Source of the DNA: Christensenellaceae bacterium
GTDB lineage: Bacteria; Bacillota; Clostridia; Christensenellales; CAG-138
Direction of reading: 5' to 3'
Assembly (NCBI GenBank): GCA_031261085.1
Contig: JAISKB010000007.1
Coordinates: forward strand, 32,468-96,467
DNA: 64,000 nucleotides
The translations under genes and the position numbers were made by a program. The notes below the pieces were generated by a model. That model was not told where the DNA came from. It was given only the letters and a program-made list of their open reading frames with translations, and ran no database searches. This document shows, piece by piece, positions 1 through 7,801 of this stretch (positions are counted from its first letter, which is position 1; each line of letters starts with the position of its first letter).

Positions 1-1
1 C

Positions 2-1534
2 GGGCTGACCTACCGCAGCCGCACGCGCAGCACGCTGCTGGGTCTGGGCTTTAGCGAAGCCGAGCTGGAGCAGCCGCTTGGCACCATGAGCGGCGGGCAG
101 CGCAACAAGGCGCAGCTGGCGCGGCTGCTGCTGAGCGATGCCAACCTGCTGCTGCTCGATGAGCCCACCAACCATTTGGATATGGACAGCGTGCGTTTTT
201 TAGAGGATTTTTTGCGCGCCTATAACGGGGCGTTTATCGTTATTTCGCATGACAGGTATTTTTTGGACAGGGTGACGGAGCGCACCCTGGAGCTTAAGCA
301 TGGGCGGCTCACCTCCACTTTGGGCAACTATTCCCGGCATATGGAGCTGACCTCCACCGGCAACGAGATTTTGCGGCGGCACTATGCGAACCAAAAAAAA
401 GAGATACGCCGCCTGGAGGGTGTGATTGAACAGCAAAAACGCTGGAATCAGGCGCGCAATTATGTGACGATAGAATCCAAGCGCAAGCAAATCGAACGGC
501 TGAAGGCCGAGCTCGTTGCGCCCGAAGCGGATACGGCCTCCATACGGTTTCGGTTTGCCGCCAAAGCGGTATCCGGCAACGATGTGCTGCTGTGCAGCGG
601 CCTGCGAAAAGCTTACGACAGGCAGCTGTTTGAAGGCGTTTCCTTCAACATTTATCGCGGCGAGCGCGTGTTTTTGCTGGGAGCGAACGGCTGCGGCAAA
701 ACCACCCTGCTGCGGCTTATCATGGGCAAAGAAACGCCGGATGCGGGCAGCATACGCCTAGGCGCCAATATACAGCCCGGCTATTATGAGCAGACCATGG
801 ATTCCCTGCAGCCCGGCTGCAGCGCGCTGGAGGAGATACAAAACGCCTACCCGCATATGGATGCGGGGGCGGTGCGCGCCGCGCTGGCGGCATTTTTGCT
901 CACGGGGGATGATGTGTTCAAGCGTGTGGCGACGCTTTCGGGCGGCGAAAAAGCGCGTATACAGCTGCTCAAGCTCATGCTCAGCGGCGCAAACCTGCTG
1001 CTGCTCGATGAACCCACCAACCATTTGGATATCGATTCCCGCGATGCGCTCGAGCGCGCGCTGGAAAGCTATGACGGCACGCTGTTTATCGTCACGCATG
1101 ACCGTTACCTCGTAAACCAAATGGCGGATCGCATACTCTACCTGGATGAGACGGGGCTCACGGCCTATGTGGGCGGGTATGATGATTTTCTCGCCGCGCA
1201 AGCGTCGCCGGGCGATAGCGCCGCCCTCCTCCCCGCAGCGCAAGAGGAACCTGCCCCGGATGCGGGCCGCGGCAGCTACCGCGCGCAAAAGGAGCGGCAG
1301 GGCGCCATCAACCGCGCCACGGGCGAGCTGCGCCGGGCGGAAGAGCGGGTTACCCGCGCCGAAATCGAGCTGCATGACCTGCAGGAGCTGCTCGCTTCCC
1401 CTGCGGTCGCCTCGGATTATCTGCGCTCACAGGAGCTGGCCGATCAGGCCGACTTAAAGCAGTGCGAGCTGGATGCGCTCTATGCGGCATGGGAGCAGGC
1501 GCAGGCCGCGCTCGATGCGCTGGAGGGCGAATAG
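2..1534 (+). CDS. ABC-F family ATPase, 5'-truncated by window edge
   Basis: The frame is open from base 2, so the N-terminus lies outside the window and about 510 residues are visible. The visible part starts just before the first signature (MSGGQRNKAQLARLL) and the first Walker B/ABC-F motif LLLDEPTNHLD. Then come a charged coiled-coil linker rich in K/R/E, the second nucleotide-binding domain with Walker A GANGCGKTT, signature LSGGEKARIQLL and a second LLLDEPTNHLD, and a C-terminal coiled coil after about residue 420. There are no membrane segments, which is the ABC-F layout of soluble, ribosome-associated translation factors and antibiotic-protection proteins. The subfamily (Uup, EttA-like or resistance type) cannot be settled without the missing N-terminal ATPase domain. 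Confidence 0.93.
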   Translation, partial: GLTYRSRTRSTLLGLGFSEAELEQPLGTMSGGQRNKAQLARLLLSDANLLLLDEPTNHLDMDSVRFLEDFLRAYNGAFIVISHDRYFLDRVTERTLELKHGRLTSTLGNYSRHMELTSTGNEILRRHYANQKKEIRRLEGVIEQQKRWNQARNYVTIESKRKQIERLKAELVAPEADTASIRFRFAAKAVSGNDVLLCSGLRKAYDRQLFEGVSFNIYRGERVFLLGANGCGKTTLLRLIMGKETPDAGSIRLGANIQPGYYEQTMDSLQPGCSALEEIQNAYPHMDAGAVRAALAAFLLTGDDVFKRVATLSGGEKARIQLLKLMLSGANLLLLDEPTNHLDIDSRDALERALESYDGTLFIVTHDRYLVNQMADRILYLDETGLTAYVGGYDDFLAAQASPGDSAALLPAAQEEPAPDAGRGSYRAQKERQGAINRATGELRRAEERVTRAEIELHDLQELLASPAVASDYLRSQELADQADLKQCELDALYAAWEQAQAALDALEGE

Positions 1535-1541
1535 ATCTTCA

Positions 1542-2048
1542 CTACCCCGCATACCCCAAATCCTGCAGCAACCGCCCCAGCACGCGCAGGCGTTCGCTGA
1601 GCATTTCATCATCCTTGGCCAGCGCATCCACCAATAAGCGCACATCGTCGTCGATGAATTCGTTGTCGGTGCAAATCTCCACGGTCATGGCGTCGCCCTG
1701 CAAGCCGATGCGGTCTATCTGCGTGTTCGCCGGGTCATACCCTTTGGGGAAGCGGTAGCTGTCGCCAAAAAACTGCTTGGTGCGGCAAAACAATATGCAC
1801 AGGTCGAGCAGCCGGTGTATGGGCAGCTCCTCGCAAAGCCGGCTCCAACGGTCCCCGGCGGTACGCCAAACCTTGGCGCTTATATCCGTTTTGCCGTGCG
1901 CGTTCCACTGCGCCAGCCCAATGGAAAGCCCCTGCGTATCGGTATGATAGGCTTGGCGTCCATCGAGATTGCCATAGTTTTGCACCGCCACCACGGGCTT
2001 GTGCTTAAGATGCGTGGGTATTCTGCGGGTATCCTGTGTTTGCTCCAT
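1542..2048 (-). CDS. Conserved hypothetical protein (DUF6530-like)
   Basis: A 168-residue soluble protein on the minus strand, convergent with the ABC-F gene and ending 7 bases from it. It has no signal peptide or membrane segment. Recognisable blocks are IPTHLKHKPVVAVQNYGN near the N-terminus, a central SIGLAQWN and a C-terminal GLQGDAMTVEICTDN followed by an acidic helix. From memory this resembles the family named DUF6530; that match is not verified here, and no function is known to me. The start ATG follows AGGAGG at a short distance on the minus strand. The gene has its own strong promoter with an operator-like palindrome at the transcription start (separate entry). Confidence 0.7.
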   Translation of the reverse strand: MEQTQDTRRIPTHLKHKPVVAVQNYGNLDGRQAYHTDTQGLSIGLAQWNAHGKTDISAKVWRTAGDRWSRLCEELPIHRLLDLCILFCRTKQFFGDSYRFPKGYDPANTQIDRIGLQGDAMTVEICTDNEFIDDDVRLLVDALAKDDEMLSERLRVLGRLLQDLGYAG

Positions 2049-2079
2049 CGAAATGAATGCCTCCTAAAATTTATAAACT

Positions 2080-2125
2080 TTTGTGAGTTCACAAACATTA
2101 TAAAACGTTATTTGCGGCGTGTCAA
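2080..2125 (-). promoter_or_regulatory. Promoter with palindromic operator for the DUF6530-like gene
   Basis: Read on the minus strand, TTGACA (2120-2125), a 17-base spacer and TATAAT (2097-2102) form a consensus vegetative promoter. Directly after the -10 lies a perfect 7-2-7 palindrome, TTTGTGA-GT-TCACAAA (2080-2095), covering the expected transcription start. A repressor bound there would block initiation. No regulator gene is adjacent. Confidence 0.75.
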
Positions 2126-2300
2126 TGCAAAAAATGTACAAAACTGGCAATATTTTATATAAGAACGTGTTTTTTGGATAATAGTTAACACTGCTAACTA
2201 TTGTCAGTACGGTTGTTTTGCTGTAGAATATAGAAGCCATATTATGTATAATGGATAAAAAGCGGTAAGAGCGCAACTAAAATAACAAGGAGGTTTACCA

Positions 2301-2660
2301 ATGGCAGGGACGATTGTAAGCGAGCTGGGCAAAATCATCATCGGCGAGGATATCATTGCGAATATCGCGGGCTTCGCGGCTACCGAAAACTATGGCGTGG
2401 TAGGCATGAGCACCAAAACCGCCGCCGACGCGCTGCTGCAGTTGGTGGGTAACGACAGCAACCGCAAAAAGGGCGTAAAGGTCAGCTTTTTGGGCGAAGG
2501 CGAGCAGGTGGAAATAGACCTGTTCGTAACGATGGTATATGGCATATCCTTGGCGGCGGTGGCAAAAAACACCATCGACAACGTGCGCTATCGCGTGGAG
2601 GAGCTAACGGGCCTCAAGGTGAGCAGCGTGAATATCCATGTGGAAAACATTACGGCCTAA
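2301..2660 (+). CDS. Asp23/Gls24 family envelope stress protein (YloU-like)
   Basis: A 119-residue Asp23/Gls24 domain protein. The family includes membrane-proximal alkaline-shock and envelope-stress proteins; the short YloU type found beside yloV has no proven biochemical role. The sequence begins MAGTIVSELGKIIIGEDI and ends with the typical VSSVNIHVENI stretch. The start is supported by AAGGAGG seven bases upstream. It sits directly before the DAK/FakA-like gene and recG, an order conserved in Firmicutes. Confidence 0.92.
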   Translation: MAGTIVSELGKIIIGEDIIANIAGFAATENYGVVGMSTKTAADALLQLVGNDSNRKKGVKVSFLGEGEQVEIDLFVTMVYGISLAAVAKNTIDNVRYRVEELTGLKVSSVNIHVENITA

Positions 2661-2781
2661 AGCGGGCCGTCCCTCTCGCGCCACGGCGGTTCCAAAGGCT
2701 CACAGGCAGCCATGGCGTATGCATTTATTTCTATATTATTTATTTGCCAAACGTGGGCCAGAAAGGGCAGTGGAACGAACA

Positions 2782-4413
2782 TTGGAAAACATAACGATCA
2801 ACGGCGCTATGCTCAAGGATATGTTCCTGACCGGCGCTGCCTTATTGGAAAAAAACAAAGCGCACATTGATTCGCTCAATGTATTCCCGGTGCCGGATGG
2901 CGACACGGGCACCAACATGTCGATGACGATGCAATCCGCCGCGCGGGAAATTAAGGCCTGCGCGGGCACGCGGGTGTGCGATGTGGCCGCGGCCGCCTCG
3001 CTCGGCTCGCTCAAGGGCGCGCGGGGCAACAGCGGCGTCATACTCTCGCAGATATTCCGCGGCTTTTCGCGGGCGCTCGATGACGCCGAAGAGATGGATG
3101 GCGCCATGCTGGCGGCGGCCCTCAAAACGGGCACCGAAGCGGCTTATAAGGCCGTAATGAAGCCCAAAGAAGGCACCATGCTCACGGTTTCCCGCATGAT
3201 AGGCGAAGCCGTGGCCGAGCGCTGCGCGGCGGGCGCAAATGTGTATAAGCTCATGGATGTCATCATCGAGCGGGGCGAAATCGCGCTAAAGCTCACCCCC
3301 GACCTACTGCCGGTGCTTAAGGAAGCCGGCGTGGTGGACTCGGGCGGCAAGGGGCTGCTCACGATCTTCCGCGGTTTTAAAATGGCGCTCGACGGCGAGG
3401 AAATCGACGATTATGCCGAAGAGGCTCTAAGCGAAGCGCCCTCCGAGGATGTGCTGACGCTGGATGACGTGAATGACATCAAGTTTGGCTATTGCACCGA
3501 ATTTTTCATCATCCACCTCGACGAATCCTTCAGCGAAGAGGAATTGGATCGCTTCCGCGAGAAGCTCACGCGCATCGGCGACAGCGTGGTGGTGGCCTAT
3601 GACAGCGATTTTATCAAGGTTCATGTGCACTCCAACGCGCCGGGTAAAATACTGCAGCTGGCGCTGCGGTTGGGCGAAATCAACAAGCTCAAGGTCGACA
3701 ATATGCGGGAGCAGAACCGCGAGCTGCAAGAAAACTTAAAAAAGAGCGAAAAGGAAAGCGCCATGGTGGCGGTGAGCACCGGCAAGGGGATAGACGCCAT
3801 ATTCACCGACCTGGGCGTGGACGCCATCATCGAGGGCGGGCAAACCATGAACCCCAGCATCGACACCATCGCCAAGGCGATACGCCGGGTTAACGCGCGC
3901 AACGTATTTGTGCTGCCCAACAATTCCAACATCATTATGGCGGCGCAGCAGGCGGCGGAATTGAGCGAGCGCAACGTGATCGTTCTGCCTACCAAAACGG
4001 TGGTGCAGGGTATCAGCGCCGCTACCGCCTACATTGCGGAGGACAGCGTGGCCGATATTCAGGCGCGTATGCAAAAGGCGCTGGAGCATGTGCTCTCGGG
4101 CTCGGTCACCTATGCCGTGCGGGATACCTCGGTAAATGGCAACAAAATCGAAAAGGGCAACATCATCGGCCTGCTGGGCAGCGACATCGTGGCGGTGGGT
4201 AATAACATCGAAGAAGCCACGCTTAAGCTGCTGGATATCATGATGGAGCGGCAGGGCAAGGATAGCATCATTACGGTGCTGTACGGCGAAAATGTGGATG
4301 CGGATAACGCTGCCATGCTGGTGGAGCAGATGCAGGATAAGTACCCCCGTGCCGAAATCCTCGCGCAAGAGGGCGGCCAGCCGCTGTATTACTACTATAT
4401 TTCGGTGGAATGA
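2782..4413 (+). CDS. DAK2/DegV-type fatty acid kinase-like protein (YloV/FakA family)
   Basis: About 543 residues. The N-terminal DhaL-type kinase domain has VFPVPDGDTGTNM (about residues 31-43), GARGNSGVILSQ and DSGGKGLL; a middle domain and a C-terminal FakA-type domain follow. In the family the ATP-binding subunit phosphorylates fatty acids delivered by a DegV-type FakB, but YloV homologues beside asp23 are not all tested. The open frame reaches back to 2638, overlapping asp23; I chose the TTG at 2782 because it gives ENITINGAMLKDM, matching the family N-terminus. GTG at 2770 is an alternative, and no clear Shine-Dalgarno decides it. The stop overlaps the recG start by four bases. Confidence 0.88.
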   Translation: MENITINGAMLKDMFLTGAALLEKNKAHIDSLNVFPVPDGDTGTNMSMTMQSAAREIKACAGTRVCDVAAAASLGSLKGARGNSGVILSQIFRGFSRALDDAEEMDGAMLAAALKTGTEAAYKAVMKPKEGTMLTVSRMIGEAVAERCAAGANVYKLMDVIIERGEIALKLTPDLLPVLKEAGVVDSGGKGLLTIFRGFKMALDGEEIDDYAEEALSEAPSEDVLTLDDVNDIKFGYCTEFFIIHLDESFSEEELDRFREKLTRIGDSVVVAYDSDFIKVHVHSNAPGKILQLALRLGEINKLKVDNMREQNRELQENLKKSEKESAMVAVSTGKGIDAIFTDLGVDAIIEGGQTMNPSIDTIAKAIRRVNARNVFVLPNNSNIIMAAQQAAELSERNVIVLPTKTVVQGISAATAYIAEDSVADIQARMQKALEHVLSGSVTYAVRDTSVNGNKIEKGNIIGLLGSDIVAVGNNIEEATLKLLDIMMERQGKDSIITVLYGENVDADNAAMLVEQMQDKYPRAEILAQEGGQPLYYYYISVE

Positions 4414-6434
4414 ACTTAAACGCGCCCATAACGCAACTTAAAGGAATCGGCCCGCGCCGCGCGCTGTTGCTCGGCAAGCTGGGCCTTTTCTCGTTGCGCG
4501 ATCTGCTCTATTATGTGCCGCGGGATTATTGCGATTATTCCAGCTTAACCGAGGTGGCAAAGGCGGCGCAGGGCGAGGACGCGGCGCTTTGCGTCACCAT
4601 CTTGCGGGAACCCAAGCAAGCGCGCGTGCGGGGGAATTTGCGCATATGCACCGCCCCGGCTCAGGATGAGACCGGCAAGCTCACGCTCACCTGGTATAAC
4701 CAGCCGTATGGCGGCGCGAAGCTGCAGGCGGGGCAGGTGCTATACGCCTGCGGCCGCATAGACCGCACGCATGGCGTCAAGCAGGTGAACCCCGTGCTGT
4801 TTGCGGCGCTGCCCGGCATGTTGCCGGTGTACCCCCTCGCCAAAGGCATATCGCAGACGCTGCTTAGGCAGGCGGCGCGCGAAGCGCTGCGCGCTTGTTT
4901 GCAGGGCTGCGGCGAAACCCTGCCCCCCGCCCTGCTGCAAACCTATGGCTTGCTTTCGCTGCAAAGCGCGCTGCAGGCGGTGCACTTCCCGCAAACGGTG
5001 GAGGAGGCTGCCGCCGCCCGCCGCCGCTTGGCGTTTGAGGATATGCTGCTGCTGCGCGTGATGCTGCGGCTGCTGCATGAGGAGCACGGCGCGGCGCCCG
5101 TGCGCCCGTTTAGGATGGAGGGTATACTGCCCGCGTTTGCGGCGCGTATGCCGTTTGCGCTCACCGGCGCGCAGCTGCGCGCTTCCCAAGAGATTGCGGC
5201 GGATTTAAACAAGCCGCAGGCCATGAACCGCCTGCTGCAGGGGGATGTGGGCAGCGGCAAAACCGCCGTCGCGCTGTTTGCCATGTTTGCGGCGGCGCAA
5301 AACGGGCGGCAGGCCGCGCTTATGGCGCCCACCGAAATATTGGCGCGGCAGCACTACGCGCAGCTTTGCGCGCTGTTTGGCGAGCAAAAGGTGTGCTTGC
5401 TGCAAGGCGGCATGCACAAGGCCGCGCGCGAGCAGGCTTATGAACAAATCCGCACGGGGGCGGTGACCGCCATCATAGGCACGCACGCGCTCCTGCAGGC
5501 GGGGGTGGAATTTTATGACCTGGGCCTGGTGATTACCGATGAACAGCATCGCTTTGGCGTGCGGCAGCGCGCGGCCTTCGGCGCAAAGGGGAAGGAGCCC
5601 GGCGTGCATACGCTCATCATGAGCGCCACACCCATACCGCGTACGCTTTCGCTCATACTCTATGGCGATTTGGATATTTCGGTGCTCGATGAGCTGCCGC
5701 CGGGCCGCAAGCCCATACTCACGCGCCTGGTGCCGCAGCGCAAACGCGCGGATATGTATGCGTTCGTGCAGGCGCAGGTACAGCAGGGCCGCCAGGCCTA
5801 TGTGGTTTGCCCGCTGGTGGAGCAGAGCGACGCGCTGGAAAACGTGCTTTCCGCCGAGGATGTGTTCGCCGCGCTCCAGCATACCCTGCATGTGCGGCTG
5901 GGCCTGCTGCACGGGCAAATGCCGCAGGCGCAAAAGGAAGCGGTGGCCGCGGCCTTCCGCGCGGGAGAAATCGATGTACTGGTCGCCACCACCGTGATAG
6001 AGGTGGGGGTGGATGTGCCCAACGCCGCCGTGATGGTCGTCGAAAACGCCGGGCGCTTTGGCCTGGCGCAGCTGCATCAGCTGCGCGGGCGCGTGGGGCG
6101 GTCGAGCGCGGCTTCCTACTGCTTTTTGCTGCCCGGGCAGGGCGGCGAGGGCGAAACCGCCATGGAGCGCTTGCGGCTGCTCACCAAAACGCAGGATGGC
6201 TTTGCCATCGCGCAAAAGGATTTGGAGATGCGCGGCCCGGGCGAATTCTTGGGGAAACGGCAGCACGGGCTATCCCAATTTGCCGCCGCGCGCCTTGTGA
6301 CGGATATGGAGGTGCTGCGCCAGGCCGAAGAGGCGGCGGAGGCGCTGCTTTGCGCCGGCGCGGAGGCACAGCCCATATTAGCCGCCGCGCGGGCCAGACT
6401 GCTCGCGCTGCAAAACGAGGTTGTGCCCAATTGA
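4410..6434 (+). CDS. recG: ATP-dependent DNA helicase RecG
   Basis: A 674-residue RecG, the superfamily 2 helicase that remodels stalled replication forks and branched recombination intermediates. The N-terminal wedge/OB region (about residues 1-150) is followed by the helicase core: Walker A GDVGSGKTAVALF near 277, the DEQHRFGVRQR box near 376, SATPIPRTL near 410, and the C-terminal helicase half with VATTVIEVGVDVPNA and QLRGRVGRS. A little under the family's usual 680-690 residues. It starts with ATG overlapping the preceding stop (ATGA), so translation is probably coupled. Confidence 0.97.
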   Translation: MNLNAPITQLKGIGPRRALLLGKLGLFSLRDLLYYVPRDYCDYSSLTEVAKAAQGEDAALCVTILREPKQARVRGNLRICTAPAQDETGKLTLTWYNQPYGGAKLQAGQVLYACGRIDRTHGVKQVNPVLFAALPGMLPVYPLAKGISQTLLRQAAREALRACLQGCGETLPPALLQTYGLLSLQSALQAVHFPQTVEEAAAARRRLAFEDMLLLRVMLRLLHEEHGAAPVRPFRMEGILPAFAARMPFALTGAQLRASQEIAADLNKPQAMNRLLQGDVGSGKTAVALFAMFAAAQNGRQAALMAPTEILARQHYAQLCALFGEQKVCLLQGGMHKAAREQAYEQIRTGAVTAIIGTHALLQAGVEFYDLGLVITDEQHRFGVRQRAAFGAKGKEPGVHTLIMSATPIPRTLSLILYGDLDISVLDELPPGRKPILTRLVPQRKRADMYAFVQAQVQQGRQAYVVCPLVEQSDALENVLSAEDVFAALQHTLHVRLGLLHGQMPQAQKEAVAAAFRAGEIDVLVATTVIEVGVDVPNAAVMVVENAGRFGLAQLHQLRGRVGRSSAASYCFLLPGQGGEGETAMERLRLLTKTQDGFAIAQKDLEMRGPGEFLGKRQHGLSQFAAARLVTDMEVLRQAEEAAEALLCAGAEAQPILAAARARLLALQNEVVPN

Positions 6435-6480
6435 GCCGTTTTTTGGTTGCGTAAAATCAGCTTGTACAGCAAACGATAAA

Positions 6481-6500
6481 GCGCGGCATCGCTGCCGCGC
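6481..6500. terminator. Hairpin between convergent recG and spore protein genes
   Basis: GCGCGGC-ATCGCT-GCCGCGC forms a perfect 7-bp stem between the recG stop and the convergent spore protein gene. U-rich sequence follows weakly on both strands (CTTATTATG on plus, TTTATCG on minus), so it may be a bidirectional terminator of modest strength. Confidence 0.55.
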
Positions 6501-6549
6501 CTTATTATGTTTGAAAGGGAATTTATAGTAAATTCTTTGTTTTCACCTG

Positions 6550-6744
6550 TTATTTCATCAGGTTACCGCCCATGTTGCTCTCGGCATACGCGATCATGCG
6601 CTTCACCATTTCACCGCCGATGGAGCCTGCCTGACGCGCCGTGATGTCGCCGTTGTAACCCGGGTTCAGGTTTACGTTAAGGGAGCTGGCTACCTCTGTT
6701 TTGAGCGCTTGCAGCTTCGCCTTGCTGGAAGAATTGCTGGCCAT
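6550..6744 (-). CDS. Small acid-soluble spore protein, alpha/beta type
   Basis: A 64-residue SASP that coats and protects DNA in the dormant spore. The conserved core is present: TEVASSLNV, with the position cleaved by the germination protease, then GYNGDITARQAGSIGGEMVKRM. The start is the ATG at 6744, preceded by AAAGGAGATAGAAACA; an upstream in-frame ATG at 6783 would add 13 residues foreign to the family and has no good ribosome site. A paralogue lies immediately upstream on the same strand. Confidence 0.95.
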   Translation of the reverse strand: MASNSSSKAKLQALKTEVASSLNVNLNPGYNGDITARQAGSIGGEMVKRMIAYAESNMGGNLMK

Positions 6745-6792
6745 TGTTTCTATCTCCTTTCTTAGAGTATTGTCGTACCGCATGCGCCGCGG

Positions 6793-6987
6793 TTACTTCT
6801 TCATATTGGTTTCGGCATACGCGATCATGCGCTTCACCATTTCGCCGCCGATAGAGCCGGCCTCGCGGCTGGTCAAGTCGCCATTATAACCCTGCTTCAG
6901 GTTTACATTGAGGGAGTTGGCCACTTCGCTCTTGAAATTTTCCATCGACTGTTTGGATTCCGGGATCAAAACGTTCTTACTCGCCAT
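6793..6987 (-). CDS. Small acid-soluble spore protein, alpha/beta type (paralogue)
   Basis: Also 64 residues and clearly paralogous to the neighbour: SEVANSLNV, GYNGDLTSREAGSIGGEMVKRMIAYAE. The N-terminus differs (MASKNVLIPESKQSMENF). The start at 6987 follows AAAGGAGGTGAAAATAAAC, a strong ribosome site typical of abundant SASPs. The tandem pair suggests duplication. No convincing sigma-G promoter was found upstream, although forespore expression is expected for the family. Confidence 0.95.
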   Translation of the reverse strand: MASKNVLIPESKQSMENFKSEVANSLNVNLKQGYNGDLTSREAGSIGGEMVKRMIAYAETNMKK

Positions 6988-7270
6988 GTTTATTTTCACC
7001 TCCTTTGCTTGATGGTGTAGCTATAATTTGTCCACCGCAAAAAAAATTATGATTGGTAATTTAATGCATGGAGTTTTGCACAAATGCGCCGCGCTTGCGC
7101 AAAGCCTTGCGCTATGTGGCTTGCGGCATAGGGCAAGGCAAATTTACAAGAATTTTTTGTGTTTTATATGCAATAAAATGCCGCGATTATTTTACACCGT
7201 GCGGCTCAAAGCGCAAGCAAAACCGGGCGGTTTTTGCCCGCGAAACAATTACGGCGCCTGCAAGCGAGGC

Positions 7271-7320
7271 TTGACGCAGGGCGCCGCACTGGGTATAATA
7301 CGGTTTGTTAGTATCCTAAC
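7271..7320 (+). promoter_or_regulatory. Promoter and MarR-type operator of the exporter operon
   Basis: TTGACG (7271-7276), 17 bases, TATAAT (7294-7299). An inverted repeat GTTAG-TATC-CTAAC (7307-7320) covers the expected start of transcription. The first gene of the operon is a MarR regulator, so autoregulation through this site is the simplest reading. The rest of the 350-base gap back to the spore protein gene holds short hairpins but no gene. Confidence 0.8.
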
Positions 7321-7337
7321 AGAAGGGAGGAACGCGC

Positions 7338-7787
7338 ATGGAGCAATCGGGCAATATCGGCATCGCCATAAAAACGCTGGCCAACCTGTTAAGGCAGCAT
7401 GGGCATGTCGGCATGGCGTGCGGCGAAACGCACTCCACCGGCATGCAGGGGTGGATATTGAGCTATGTATATTTGCATCGGGAAGAAGATGTGTTCCAAA
7501 GGGATATCGAAGCGCGCTTTCATATCCGCCGTTCCACCGTTACGGGCATACTACACCGTATGGAAAACAACGGGCTTATCGAGCGCGTTTCGGTGCCGCA
7601 GGATGCGAGGCTGAAAAAGCTGGTGCTCACGCCCAAGGCGCTGGAGGTGCAGCTGCGCATCTGCGGGCGGCTGGACGCCATAGAAGCCCGCCTTACGCAG
7701 GGGCTTAGCGCGGCGGAAACGCGGGCCTTTTTGCAAACGGCGGAAAAGATGCGCCGCAATTTAGAAAACGATCCAGTTTCTTTATAA
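7338..7787 (+). CDS. MarR family transcriptional regulator
   Basis: A 149-residue winged-helix repressor of the MarR type: N-terminal dimerisation helices, a helix-turn-helix around FQRDIEARFHIRRSTVTGILHRMENNGLI (residues about 55-85, the recognition helix being RRSTVTGILHRM), the wing VSVPQDARLKKLVLTP, and a C-terminal helix. The start ATG follows AGAAGGGAGG. The gene lies 14 bases before two ABC exporter genes, the usual arrangement where a ligand releases the repressor and induces export. The ligand is unknown. Confidence 0.93.
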   Translation: MEQSGNIGIAIKTLANLLRQHGHVGMACGETHSTGMQGWILSYVYLHREEDVFQRDIEARFHIRRSTVTGILHRMENNGLIERVSVPQDARLKKLVLTPKALEVQLRICGRLDAIEARLTQGLSAAETRAFLQTAEKMRRNLENDPVSL

Positions 7788-7801
7788 ATGGGGGGATATC
7801 A

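Noticed and set aside
2638..2781. Longer N-terminus of the FakA-like protein starting at 2638
   Set aside because: It overlaps the asp23 end, has no family similarity and no ribosome site.
5205..6266. 353-codon open frame antisense to recG
   Set aside because: It is a shadow of recG with biased His/Arg/Ala composition and no motif.
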